Positions 55,372 to 62,604 of a stretch of DNA of 64,000 nt are shown here, piece after piece (positions within the stretch are counted from its first letter, which is position 1; each line of letters starts with the position of its first letter). The notes beneath the pieces were generated by a model that saw only the letters and a program-made list of their open reading frames with translations, was not told the DNA's origin and did not search any database. Source of the stretch: Orenia metallireducens (GTDB lineage: Bacteria > Bacillota > Halanaerobiia > Halobacteroidales > Halobacteroidaceae). The stretch is from positions 555,753 to 619,752 of the forward strand of contig NZ_LWDV01000009.1 in assembly GCF_001693735.1 (NCBI RefSeq), given 5' to 3'. A program made the translations under genes and the position numbers.

Positions 55372-55926
55372 TTAAATGATATCCATTAGCATATTAATCC
55401 CAAAGATAACTAAGATTATCCCTCCTAGATAGTTGGCATACTTCTCAACAATTGCAAAGTTTTTAATATAATTGACTATCATTAAGGAGACAGCCGTTAA
55501 GATTGCAGTGATTACTGCAATAGTTGTACCATTACTGAGTATAGGAATAATATCTAAGTTATACAATACAGAAAAGCCTACTCCAAAGGAATCAATACTT
55601 ACACTAACTCCCAAAACTATATAGGTCCAAGGGCTGAACTCCATATAAACACAGGCTTCTTGATTATCATAACCTTCCTTCAAAAATAAGATGCCGATAA
55701 TTAGAATAATAGCTCCACCTATGTAATTACCAAAATCAAAGATATTACTATTGATATAACTTCCTAATTGAGCACCAAAGATTGCAAACAATCCCTGAAA
55801 GAAACCAAAAGAGAGTACAATCAAAAACTTCTCCTTAGCCTTCAACCTACTTCCACAGCCTAATCCTAAGGCTACTGCAAAGGCATCTAAAGCCAAAGCT
55901 ACTGCAATAAAAATAATATTTGTCAT
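55372..55926 (-). CDS. mntP: MntP-type manganese efflux pump
   Basis: A 184-residue, six-helix membrane protein beginning MTNIIFIAVALALDAFAVAL. The paired motifs LALDAFAVALGLG (about 10-22) and VSIDSFGVGFS (about 113-123) are the two halves of the MntP family (formerly DUF204). It exports Mn2+. The ATG at 55926 follows GAGGTG; a longer frame upstream lacks a ribosome site. No yybP-ykoY riboswitch was recognised upstream. Confidence 0.88.
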   Translation of the reverse strand: MTNIIFIAVALALDAFAVALGLGCGSRLKAKEKFLIVLSFGFFQGLFAIFGAQLGSYINSNIFDFGNYIGGAIILIIGILFLKEGYDNQEACVYMEFSPWTYIVLGVSVSIDSFGVGFSVLYNLDIIPILSNGTTIAVITAILTAVSLMIVNYIKNFAIVEKYANYLGGIILVIFGINMLMDII

Positions 55927-56096
55927 TATAAGCACCTCTACTTCTTCAAAAATTACATCTAAAAATACCATTGTTTATAATACATGATTGTTATACCTAT
56001 ATCCTTTATTATTTGAAAGAAAACTTGATTTATGTGCCTTTATAGTTACCCAACTATATGATATCTTCCAAAACAATAAATAATAGCTTAATTATA

Positions 56097-56127
56097 AAAA
56101 TCAGGGAGTAGATTACTCCCTGATTTT
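56097..56127 (-). terminator. Terminator of the hemerythrin operon
   Basis: AAAATCAGGGAGTA (56097-56110) pairs perfectly with TACTCCCTGATTTT (56114-56127). Confidence 0.85.
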
Positions 56128-56145
56128 AAACCTTACCTTATTAAA

Positions 56146-56700
56146 TTAATCGACTCTCTTCTCTAAATCGTCTATTAATTTCAAGTATTTATCCTGTATT
56201 CCCTGCTGGCTAGCTTCTATTTCTACTTTCTTACATGCCTCTTCTACCTCTGCTAAAGAATCTTGACTTAAGTTCTTCTCACCATAGATATAAATAGCAT
56301 TATCCTCTTTATCGATATGTCTATATAATAAATCAGTATAAGCAACGGCATTGGCAATAATATCCACTTTAGCTTCACCGTTACCTGCTTTAACTGCTTT
56401 TAAAGCTTGCTCTAAATTATAGATAAATAATCTACCTAAATCATGCTCAGAGAACATAGCTGAAATTGGACCACTGGCTAGAGGTTCACCTAACTCTTCA
56501 GATAACTTCTTAAAGAGTATCTCCTCTTCTTTATTATGGTGGTGCTTATCAGCATAATTTCTAATAAAATCAATTCCATTATAAAAAGAAGCAAAATCTA
56601 CTTCCCCACTTTCAAAGACCTTAATAGATAATTTTCTAACAACTTTTAAGACTCTTTTAATATTCTTATGTTCTTCAACCAATAACTTTATAGATTCCAT
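56146..56700 (-). CDS. Hemerythrin HHE-domain protein
   Basis: A 184-residue four-helix protein with the di-iron ligands visible as His11 (VEEHKNIKR), HHH at 53-55 plus Glu58-60 (DKHHHNKEEE), His86 (SEHDLGR) and RHIDKEDN near 133. HHE proteins bind oxygen, NO or repair iron centres. It follows the DUF1858 gene by 42 bases in one operon with a Crp/Fnr-type site upstream, which together resemble a split YtfE/ScdA (RIC) iron-repair protein. Confidence 0.9.
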   Translation of the reverse strand: MESIKLLVEEHKNIKRVLKVVRKLSIKVFESGEVDFASFYNGIDFIRNYADKHHHNKEEEILFKKLSEELGEPLASGPISAMFSEHDLGRLFIYNLEQALKAVKAGNGEAKVDIIANAVAYTDLLYRHIDKEDNAIYIYGEKNLSQDSLAEVEEACKKVEIEASQQGIQDKYLKLIDDLEKRVD

Positions 56701-56742
56701 CTCATCCCCTCCTCTTTAGAGTTGATAGTGTATAGTTCTTAA

Positions 56743-56937
56743 TTAATTTACCTTTTCATTTAAAGCTTTCATCATCTTATCAAGGTCAATTCCATGTACC
56801 ATCACGGCTTGTTCAATGGCTTCCCCTGTTGCTGTTGGGCATCCCAAGCAGTGCATACCAAAACTCATAAATACTTCGGCAGTCTCTGGATACTTTCTTA
56901 ATACCTCTGAAATAATATCTGTTTTTTCAATTTTCAT
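56743..56937 (-). CDS. DUF1858 (ScdA_N-like) small protein
   Basis: A 64-residue protein, MKIEKTDIISEVLRKYPETA, with the CxxC pair HCLGC (Cys30, Cys33) and GHAT-like TATGEAIEQA. DUF1858 is related to the N-terminal domain of ScdA/YtfE. The start follows GGAGGGG. Co-transcribed with the hemerythrin gene. Expected to act in redox or iron-sulfur repair (inference). Confidence 0.9.
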   Translation of the reverse strand: MKIEKTDIISEVLRKYPETAEVFMSFGMHCLGCPTATGEAIEQAVMVHGIDLDKMMKALNEKVN

Positions 56938-57003
56938 AATTAAACCCCTCCGATTTATTTAAATTTTGAATCAAGTTCTCAACATTCCCTTACTTACAAT
57001 TAC

Positions 57004-57046
57004 ATTATAAAGAAGCTCACCTAACCTTTATATGACCTTAGTCACA
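57004..57046 (-). promoter_or_regulatory. Crp/Fnr-type site at -41.5 of the DUF1858-hemerythrin promoter
   Basis: On the minus strand TGTGACTAAGGTCATA (57046-57031) resembles TGTGA-N6-TCACA with one change. TATAAT lies at 57009-57004; with the RNA start near 56997 the site centre (57038.5) falls at -41.5, the class II activator position. No good -35 box is present, as expected for an activated promoter. Confidence 0.55.
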
Positions 57047-57085
57047 TTATCAAAAATATTTTTAATAATTATTATCAATATAATT

Positions 57086-57574
57086 TTATCTTCTCTTATA
57101 CAGATAAAAACTATAATTATAAGGGTTGTTTTTATCCTTGTTCCCCTCTTGACTCCAAACCTTCTCCCAAAGTTCTAAATTTATTGAGGGAAAGTAAGTA
57201 TCCCCTTCAAACTCTTCTTCTATTCTTGTTATATATAATTTATCGACATAGGGTAAGAATAGCTTGTATATCTCTGTTCCTCCACAAACAAAGATCTCTT
57301 CACTACTATCTTTAAAGTGATTTAAAAGACTTTCTTTAGAATGAAATATCTCACACCCCTGTTGAGAATAATCTTTATCCCTTGTTAAGATAAGGTTTCT
57401 TCTATCTTGGAGGGGTTTACCAATAGATTCAAAGGTCTTTCTACCCATCACTATTGTATGATTTAAAGTTCTCTCTTTAAAATATTTTAAGTCAGAGGGC
57501 AAGTTCCAAGGCATTTCATTATTCTTTCCTATTAAATTATTCTTATCCATAGCTACTATTATAGATAGGTTCAT
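57086..57574 (-). CDS. folA: Dihydrofolate reductase
   Basis: A 162-residue enzyme of standard length reducing dihydrofolate with NADPH. Family blocks are IVAMDKNNLIGKNNEMPWNL (about 6-25), IVMGRKTFESIG (about 41-52), LTRD and VCGGTEIYKLFLPYVDKLYI (about 92-111). No thyA lies beside it, so the gene stands alone here. Confidence 0.95.
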   Translation of the reverse strand: MNLSIIVAMDKNNLIGKNNEMPWNLPSDLKYFKERTLNHTIVMGRKTFESIGKPLQDRRNLILTRDKDYSQQGCEIFHSKESLLNHFKDSSEEIFVCGGTEIYKLFLPYVDKLYITRIEEEFEGDTYFPSINLELWEKVWSQEGNKDKNNPYNYSFYLYKRR

Positions 57575-57700
57575 CTGTAGTCCCCTTCCATTCGATTATT
57601 AACTATTCTAATATTGCTTAGTATTTTATCATATTTAACTATAGATTGATAGGTATTAATATAAAAGCATAAAGCAACTTCTGATTGAATATTAACCCAA

Positions 57701-57733
57701 AATAAAATGACCTCCTTCAATAGGAGATCATTT
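57701..57733 (-). terminator. Terminator of the acidic repeat protein gene
   Basis: AAATGACCTCCT (57705-57716) pairs with AGGAGATCATTT (57722-57733) with one mismatch; T-rich on the minus strand. Confidence 0.75.
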
Positions 57734-57748
57734 CCTAATATATACCTT

Positions 57749-58327
57749 CTACTTACCCTTAACTTCCTCTTCTAATTCTTCCTCTTCCTCTTCTAGTTCA
57801 TCCTCTTCCTCTTCTAGTTCATCCTCTTCCTCTTCTAATTCATCCTCTTCCTCTTCTAATTCATCCTCTTCCTCTTCTAATTCATCCTCTTCCTCTTCTA
57901 GTCCATTCTCTTCCTCTTCTAGTTCATTCTCTTCCTCTTCTAGTTCATTCTCTTCCTCTTCTAGTTCATCTTCTTCCTCTTCTAGTTCATCTTCTTCCTC
58001 TTCTAGTTCATCCTCTTCCTCTTCTAGTTCATCCTCTTCCTCTTCTAGTTCATCTTCTTCCTCTTCTAGTTCATCCTCTTCCTCTTCTAGTTCCTTATCT
58101 AATTCTTGCTTCATTTTAAGATTGTCATCTAAGTTAATCTCTTCTAATATCTCCTCTTCTTCATAATTGGAACAATCCACCATAAATTCTCTCTTTAACT
58201 CTTCATCCTCCTTATCCTTAGGCATTGGAATAATCTTAGCTTCTTCATCATACTTATTCTTTCTCCACCAAACCGCTGCTATAATCAATCCACCCAACAC
58301 AACAAGAGTTACAATTATAGCTTCCAT
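57749..58327 (-). CDS. Membrane-anchored acidic heptad-repeat protein
   Basis: A 192-residue protein. One N-terminal membrane helix (about 3-20, IIVTLVVLGGLIIAAVWW) with RKNK behind it places the rest in the cytoplasm. Residues 79-183 are 15 near-identical heptads ELEEEED (three ELEEEEN, one GLEEEED), then a short basic end VKGK. The heptad is strongly acidic and would form a single long helix rather than a normal coiled coil, since only one Leu per heptad is hydrophobic. No family was recognised. The start is odd: see the hairpin at 58332-58359. Possible roles are a scaffold, spacer or ion-binding tether in a salt-adapted cell (inference). Confidence 0.8.
   Translation of the reverse strand: MEAIIVTLVVLGGLIIAAVWWRKNKYDEEAKIIPMPKDKEDEELKREFMVDCSNYEEEEILEEINLDDNLKMKQELDKELEEEEDELEEEEDELEEEEDELEEEEDELEEEEDELEEEEDELEEEENELEEEENELEEEENGLEEEEDELEEEEDELEEEEDELEEEEDELEEEEDELEEEEEELEEEVKGK
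57779..58093. repeat. 21-bp tandem repeat (15 units) within the acidic protein gene
   Basis: Each unit, of the type CTTCCTCTTCTAGTTCATC plus two bases on the plus strand, codes one ELEEEED heptad. Units differ by only a few silent or D/N changes, so copy number is likely to vary between strains by slippage. Confidence 0.9.
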
Positions 58328-58371
58328 AAGTAAGATTACCTGCTTAGCACGGTAATCTTTTCACCTCCCTT
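58328..58371 (-). promoter_or_regulatory. Ribosome site separated from its start codon by a hairpin
   Basis: On the minus strand AAGGGAGGTG (58371-58362) is 36 bases from the ATG at 58327, too far for direct use. Between them AAGATTACC (58359-58351) pairs perfectly with GGTAATCTT (58340-58332). If the 28-base hairpin is looped out the effective spacing is 8 bases, which is ideal. Confidence 0.6.
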
Positions 58372-58479
58372 AATAAATTTACGTTCTTATAATGTTTATA
58401 AGATTTAAGGAAGGAATATTCCAACCAAAAATAAATTTTCCCTATATCTTCATATCTAAGCCCACCTTAGTACTCCAAT

Positions 58480-58517
58480 AAAAAAAGAAGAGACTAAAAC
58501 CTATAGTTCTTAATCTC
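58480..58517 (-). terminator. Terminator of the Mur ligase gene
   Basis: On the minus strand AGAGATTAA pairs imperfectly with TTTTAGTCTCT and is followed by TCTTTTTTTATT. The stem overlaps the last codons of the gene. Confidence 0.55.
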
Positions 58518-59874
58518 TCTGAGCCCATTCTCTAGCAAAAGTATCTATATCTCCAGCACCTAAGAATAGATAGATTGCTTGATTATCTTGTTTATATTGA
58601 TCTAGCCACCTCTTTAAATCCTCGAATCTATTATAATAGGCAGTATCACCTTTACTGACCATCTGACTCAATTTATTACCTAATTTTTCCAAATCTTCAT
58701 TCTCCACAGCCTCTCTAACCTTATAAATCTTTAGTATCACCTTTTCATCTATCTCTTTATCCAAGATTCCCTTATAATCTTCAAATAAACTTTTAGTTCT
58801 AATATACTGATGGGGTTGGAAGATTAAAACCTTCTTCTTATTACTCTTAATCCTCTCTAAAATCTCAGCTACCGCCTCTACCTCGCTTGGGTGATGAGCA
58901 TAATCACTGATAACAATTCTACTCTCATCATCATCTAAAATTTCAAAACGGCGTTTCACCCCTTGCCATAACCTTAAGCCTCTCTTTATTGCTTCAAAAG
59001 ACAAGCCACAGTATTTGGCTACTGCCATTGCCTCTAAAGCATGTTTGACATTATAGCTTCCTAAAGCGTTTATCTTAAATTCACCAATCTCTTCACCTTG
59101 ATATTCAACATTAAAGTAAGAACTTAACTCTTCTTCCCTAATATTGATAGCATTAAACTCTGCTTGATTGTCATCAATTCCTACTGTAACTACCTCAATA
59201 CTCATCTCTTCTATCTTCAGCCCAAGTTGCTCAATAACCTGTTGATTGGTCACCAAGCACTCTCTTAACCCATCTACATATTGGTGATAAGTATCAAATA
59301 CCTCTGCCATATCTGCATAGATATCTGGATGATCAAATTCAATATTTGTAATAACTCCAATATCAGAAGGATACTTTAAGAATGATTTGTTATATTCATC
59401 CCCTTCAAGTACAAAATAGTCTCCTTGATTGGCTCTAAAATTACTACCAAAGTTATTCAAGATTCCTCCAATAATAAAACTAGGTTCCTTCTTTCCTTCC
59501 TCTAATAGATAAGCAATCATTGAAGAAGTAGTCGTCTTTCCATGGGTTCCTGAAGCTGAAATAACCCTCTTCTCTTTGGTAATCCAAGCAAGAGCATCAG
59601 AACGCCCTAATAAATCCAAACCATACTCCTTAGCCTTTACAATCTCAACATTAGTCTCAGGAATGGCATCAGAGCAGATTACCTTCTCTATCTTTGTAGA
59701 TATATTCTCTGCTTGATGCCCAATAGTGATTTCTACTCCTTGATTTCTCAGCTCTTCTACCAAATCATTATGGTGTAAGTCAGAACCTGTTACTTTATAA
59801 CCTAATTGAATTAAACATTGGGCAATAGCTGACATTGCTATTCCACCAATGCCAATAATATGTGCTCTCTTCAT
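58510..59874 (-). CDS. Mur ligase, UDP-N-acetylmuramate--L-alanine ligase (MurC) or Mpl type
   Basis: About 454 residues. The N-terminal Rossmann motif HIIGIGGIAMSAIAQCL, the ATP loop SASGTHGKTTTSS (about 107-119), GDEYNKSFLKYPS and TNIEFDHPDIY, then YAHHPSEVEAVAE (about 325-337) define a MurC/Mpl ligase. GIGGI and length fit MurC, while the EYNKSF and NIEFDHPDIY forms recall Mpl, which recycles the tripeptide; so the symbol is left open. The enzyme adds to UDP-MurNAc in peptidoglycan synthesis. ATG at 59874 has GAGGGGG at 7 bases. Confidence 0.85.
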   Translation of the reverse strand: MKRAHIIGIGGIAMSAIAQCLIQLGYKVTGSDLHHNDLVEELRNQGVEITIGHQAENISTKIEKVICSDAIPETNVEIVKAKEYGLDLLGRSDALAWITKEKRVISASGTHGKTTTSSMIAYLLEEGKKEPSFIIGGILNNFGSNFRANQGDYFVLEGDEYNKSFLKYPSDIGVITNIEFDHPDIYADMAEVFDTYHQYVDGLRECLVTNQQVIEQLGLKIEEMSIEVVTVGIDDNQAEFNAINIREEELSSYFNVEYQGEEIGEFKINALGSYNVKHALEAMAVAKYCGLSFEAIKRGLRLWQGVKRRFEILDDDESRIVISDYAHHPSEVEAVAEILERIKSNKKKVLIFQPHQYIRTKSLFEDYKGILDKEIDEKVILKIYKVREAVENEDLEKLGNKLSQMVSKGDTAYYNRFEDLKRWLDQYKQDNQAIYLFLGAGDIDTFAREWAQRD

Positions 59875-60187
59875 AAACAAACCCCCTCAAGAATCTCAGA
59901 AAACATCCTTTATAGTTCATTATATTCCTAATAAGATTATCATATAAATTATAATTATTTACTCTCAACTTTAAATTGCTATAAACAGATATACTCTATA
60001 TTAAAAATATAATTAACTACATACATTATTTTTATAAACTCTAGCTAACTAATTTATCATTTTGAAAAACTCATCTTCTTTTCCTTGTTTTTTATTCATT
60101 TTAATGGATTTTTGCCTAATTTCTCAAATATAACTTTTTAGTCAGCTAATTATTATTTTATATCCTTAACTTGATGTTGACAAGCTA
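59875..60187. other. Gene-free AT-rich spacer
   Basis: Nothing coding or structured was seen apart from the ribosome site of the Mur ligase gene and presumed promoter. Confidence 0.5.
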
Positions 60188-61822
60188 TTATTCTAAATTT
60201 CGCTGATAAATATAAATTCTACTCTGATTCTCTTCACTTACTAAGACTAATAGCTCTTCTTTTCCATCATTATTAATATCATCTATTACAAAATCCTTAA
60301 TCTCTCCTGCAAAGCTTTCACTCTTCCACTTGGAGCCATATTCCTCTCCATCCCACATAAAGGACAATAGTTGATTCTCTTTAGCAATAGTTGTATGAAA
60401 GAGTATTTCCTTCTTATCTCTAAAAATTCCAATATTGGCTCCATATTTACCTGGAAAGGTATACTCAAAGTTACCATCTAAATCATAAACCTTCATCCTA
60501 TTCTTCCCTTTTCCATCATAAGCTGTGACTATCATCTCAACCTCTTTGTCATCATCTATGTTTCCAATAGCTACACGATATCCTTCATTAGCTTTAATAT
60601 CTAACTTAAAATCAGTCTTATAAGAACCCTCTTCCCAAAGATTAAATCTTAATTGGTTACGATAATCCCTAGTAATTAGATAATCTTTCTCCTTTAGTTT
60701 CACCAAGCCTTTTGGTCGATTTCTGTATAAATTCTCAAAAGCCTTAGCTTTATAACCTTTTTTAGTCCAATTAAACTTAAATAAATAATTAAAATTTTCA
60801 GCAAAGAGCTCAGCAACTCCATCTTGATCATTATCACCAACTAATAATTCATAATCATCATATTCTGTCAATTGATAAGTATCTACTAGATTACTTTCAA
60901 CTAATTCCTCATCTTTATAATTAAAGACCTTTAGGGAATCTTTAGTATTTAATATAATCTCAACATCCTTATCATCATCAATATTACCAACAGCAATACT
61001 CTGGCTTATAATCTCAAGCAAGTCACTCTTATACAACAAACTAAACTCTTCTATTCTTTCCTTACTCTTATAGTATTGCAACAATTTATCATCTTTAGGT
61101 AGAGTTATGATCTCTTCTTTGTTGGGATTTTTATTCTTTCGTGAATATAATTGACTATAAACAAAGATACTATTCTTTCCTTCTGAAATATCTACAAGCA
61201 ACAATAGATCAAGGTTCAACTCTCCCATTAAAAAAGTAATCTGACCTGGATCGATATTCTCCTTTATTCCAATTCTTTCTAAGACTTTGTCTATCCTTTT
61301 ACTACCAACTACTTCAAACCTATCATCACTATCTAAATAGTCATTAAAATAATTCTGGATACGTTCTGACAATAGGTCGAAACCCTCACTACTATTAAAG
61401 AGAATAAACCCAGTTCTCTTTAATCTATCTTTAAGGACTATCTTGTCCCCTCTTTCTATCCTGACTTTAGAATCGACTCTACTTGCCTTGGCTATGGAGA
61501 AACCTTCTTTAACTTGACTAACCTCCAGCTCTCCTATCTCTCTTTCAAGTTTACCCAATATCATCTGGGTAATCGGGTCTTTTAAAAGCTCACCTTCTCT
61601 AACAACTTTAAATCTCTGCCCAATAAATAAATTCTCTTTATCACCTAGATTAATATAGATTTGATCCTCTTTGACATCTACTACATGCCCTTCCAAAAAC
61701 TCAATATCTTTAAATAAAGTTTTACTTAGCCCATCTAACTCTTCTATTATACTACTATCAGCATAAGTACTATTAGTTATAATCACTAAAAATAAAGATA
61801 ATAAAGTAATTATTCTCTTCAC
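60188..61822 (-). CDS. Secreted FG-GAP/VCBS-like repeat protein with FlgT-like N-terminal part
   Basis: A 544-residue protein. A signal peptide (MKRIITLLSLFLVIITNSTYA) ends near residue 21. Residues ~40-125 form a beta domain with INLGDKENLFIGQRFKVVRE, similar in pattern to FlgT or assembly-protein C domains. A middle region (about 130-215) resembles a CsgG/TolB-like fold. The rest has FG-GAP-type repeats: VGNIDDDKDVEIIL (about 278), GDNDQDGVAELFA (about 332), IGNIDDDKEVEMIV and DINNDGKEELLVLVS near the end, which bind calcium in relatives. Start is GTG behind GAGGGG. Probably periplasmic or surface-bound; function unknown. Confidence 0.75.
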   Translation of the reverse strand: MKRIITLLSLFLVIITNSTYADSSIIEELDGLSKTLFKDIEFLEGHVVDVKEDQIYINLGDKENLFIGQRFKVVREGELLKDPITQMILGKLEREIGELEVSQVKEGFSIAKASRVDSKVRIERGDKIVLKDRLKRTGFILFNSSEGFDLLSERIQNYFNDYLDSDDRFEVVGSKRIDKVLERIGIKENIDPGQITFLMGELNLDLLLLVDISEGKNSIFVYSQLYSRKNKNPNKEEIITLPKDDKLLQYYKSKERIEEFSLLYKSDLLEIISQSIAVGNIDDDKDVEIILNTKDSLKVFNYKDEELVESNLVDTYQLTEYDDYELLVGDNDQDGVAELFAENFNYLFKFNWTKKGYKAKAFENLYRNRPKGLVKLKEKDYLITRDYRNQLRFNLWEEGSYKTDFKLDIKANEGYRVAIGNIDDDKEVEMIVTAYDGKGKNRMKVYDLDGNFEYTFPGKYGANIGIFRDKKEILFHTTIAKENQLLSFMWDGEEYGSKWKSESFAGEIKDFVIDDINNDGKEELLVLVSEENQSRIYIYQRNLE

Positions 61823-62000
61823 AACTACCCCTCTTTCTATATATTAAGAGATTGATAGGAGGCGAGTAAAAACTCCACTCATTGCTACCTAACCTCTTTT
61901 TTAATTACTAAATTATAGATTCTATAATCAATAAATAATTCCTCTCTGTAATCAAGAGATTTGCTAATTACCACCATAGTATAAGTTTGGAAGGTATAAT
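61823..62000. other. Spacer between the small Cys-rich gene and the FG-GAP gene
   Basis: AT-rich, with a short hairpin GAGT-AAAA-ACTC at about 61863. The FG-GAP gene promoter must lie here; none was clear. Confidence 0.35.
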
Positions 62001-62036
62001 AAGATTAATGCTAGAGATATCTCTAGCATTAATCTT
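62001..62036. terminator. 36-base perfect palindrome overlapping the end of the small Cys-rich gene
   Basis: AAGATTAATGCTAGAGAT (62001-62018) is exactly complementary to 62019-62036. The stop codon of the 43-residue gene lies inside it. It probably ends that transcript, though the T-run is short. Confidence 0.6.
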
Positions 62037-62160
62037 CATCAATAGATTCTTCTACTCTTCTCCTAAAGTAACAACACTTATCGGTTAAATAAACATTACA
62101 CTTTAGACGACTGCAGTAGAACCTACCATATATAAAATAGACACAGTACCTACAGATCAA
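62029..62160 (-). CDS. Small cysteine-rich protein, 43 residues
   Basis: A TTG codon at 62160 with AGGAGGG five bases upstream opens a 43-codon frame, MICRYCVYFIYGRFYCSRLK then CNVYLTDKCCYFRRRVEESI-DED. Six cysteines (3, 6, 16, 21, 29, 30) in a CxxC...C....C.......CC pattern suggest a small zinc- or iron-sulfur-binding protein. The stop lies in a perfect palindrome that can serve as terminator. The good ribosome site, Cys pattern and terminator make it more than chance, but no family was recognised and the TTG start needs proof. Confidence 0.55.
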   Translation of the reverse strand: MICRYCVYFIYGRFYCSRLKCNVYLTDKCCYFRRRVEESIDED

Positions 62161-62553
62161 TAAATCCCTCCTAAACTATAAATAAATTAATAGCCTCTTA
62201 TTAATTATTATAAATAGCAATAACCAACTATTTTCATAAATAAAAGACACTAGACTAATTTATTTAAATTATAATTATATAATCATAATCTACAGCATTC
62301 TCTTATAAGTTAACTGAAATAATAAGTATTTTGCCTATTAGCTATAATTATGACCTTTATTTTTAACCTTAATCAGCTCTTATATTTCGACCTCACCTCT
62401 ATTTCTATGCCAAAAATACTTTAATCTTGCAATGAAATAATTTCCTAATAACACTCTAGATAAGATTTAGCTCATAGTATAATACTTTATGCTAGCAGTG
62501 CAGATGCAATATACCTATTAATCGCCCCATCAACAATTAACTATCAAAAAAAT
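62161..62553. other. Gene-free AT-rich spacer
   Basis: Beyond the ribosome site of the small gene (about 62166-62172) nothing coding was recognised up to the RND terminator. Confidence 0.45.
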
Positions 62554-62595
62554 AAAAGTGCTACCTAGCTTCTCAGCTAAGCAACACTTTTATTT
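62554..62595 (-). terminator. Terminator of the RND efflux gene
   Basis: On the minus strand AATAAAAGTG...CACTTTTATT with an inner AGCT-rich stem and a following T-run, 10 bases past the stop. Confidence 0.8.
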
Positions 62596-62604
62596 TACCT
62601 TAAA

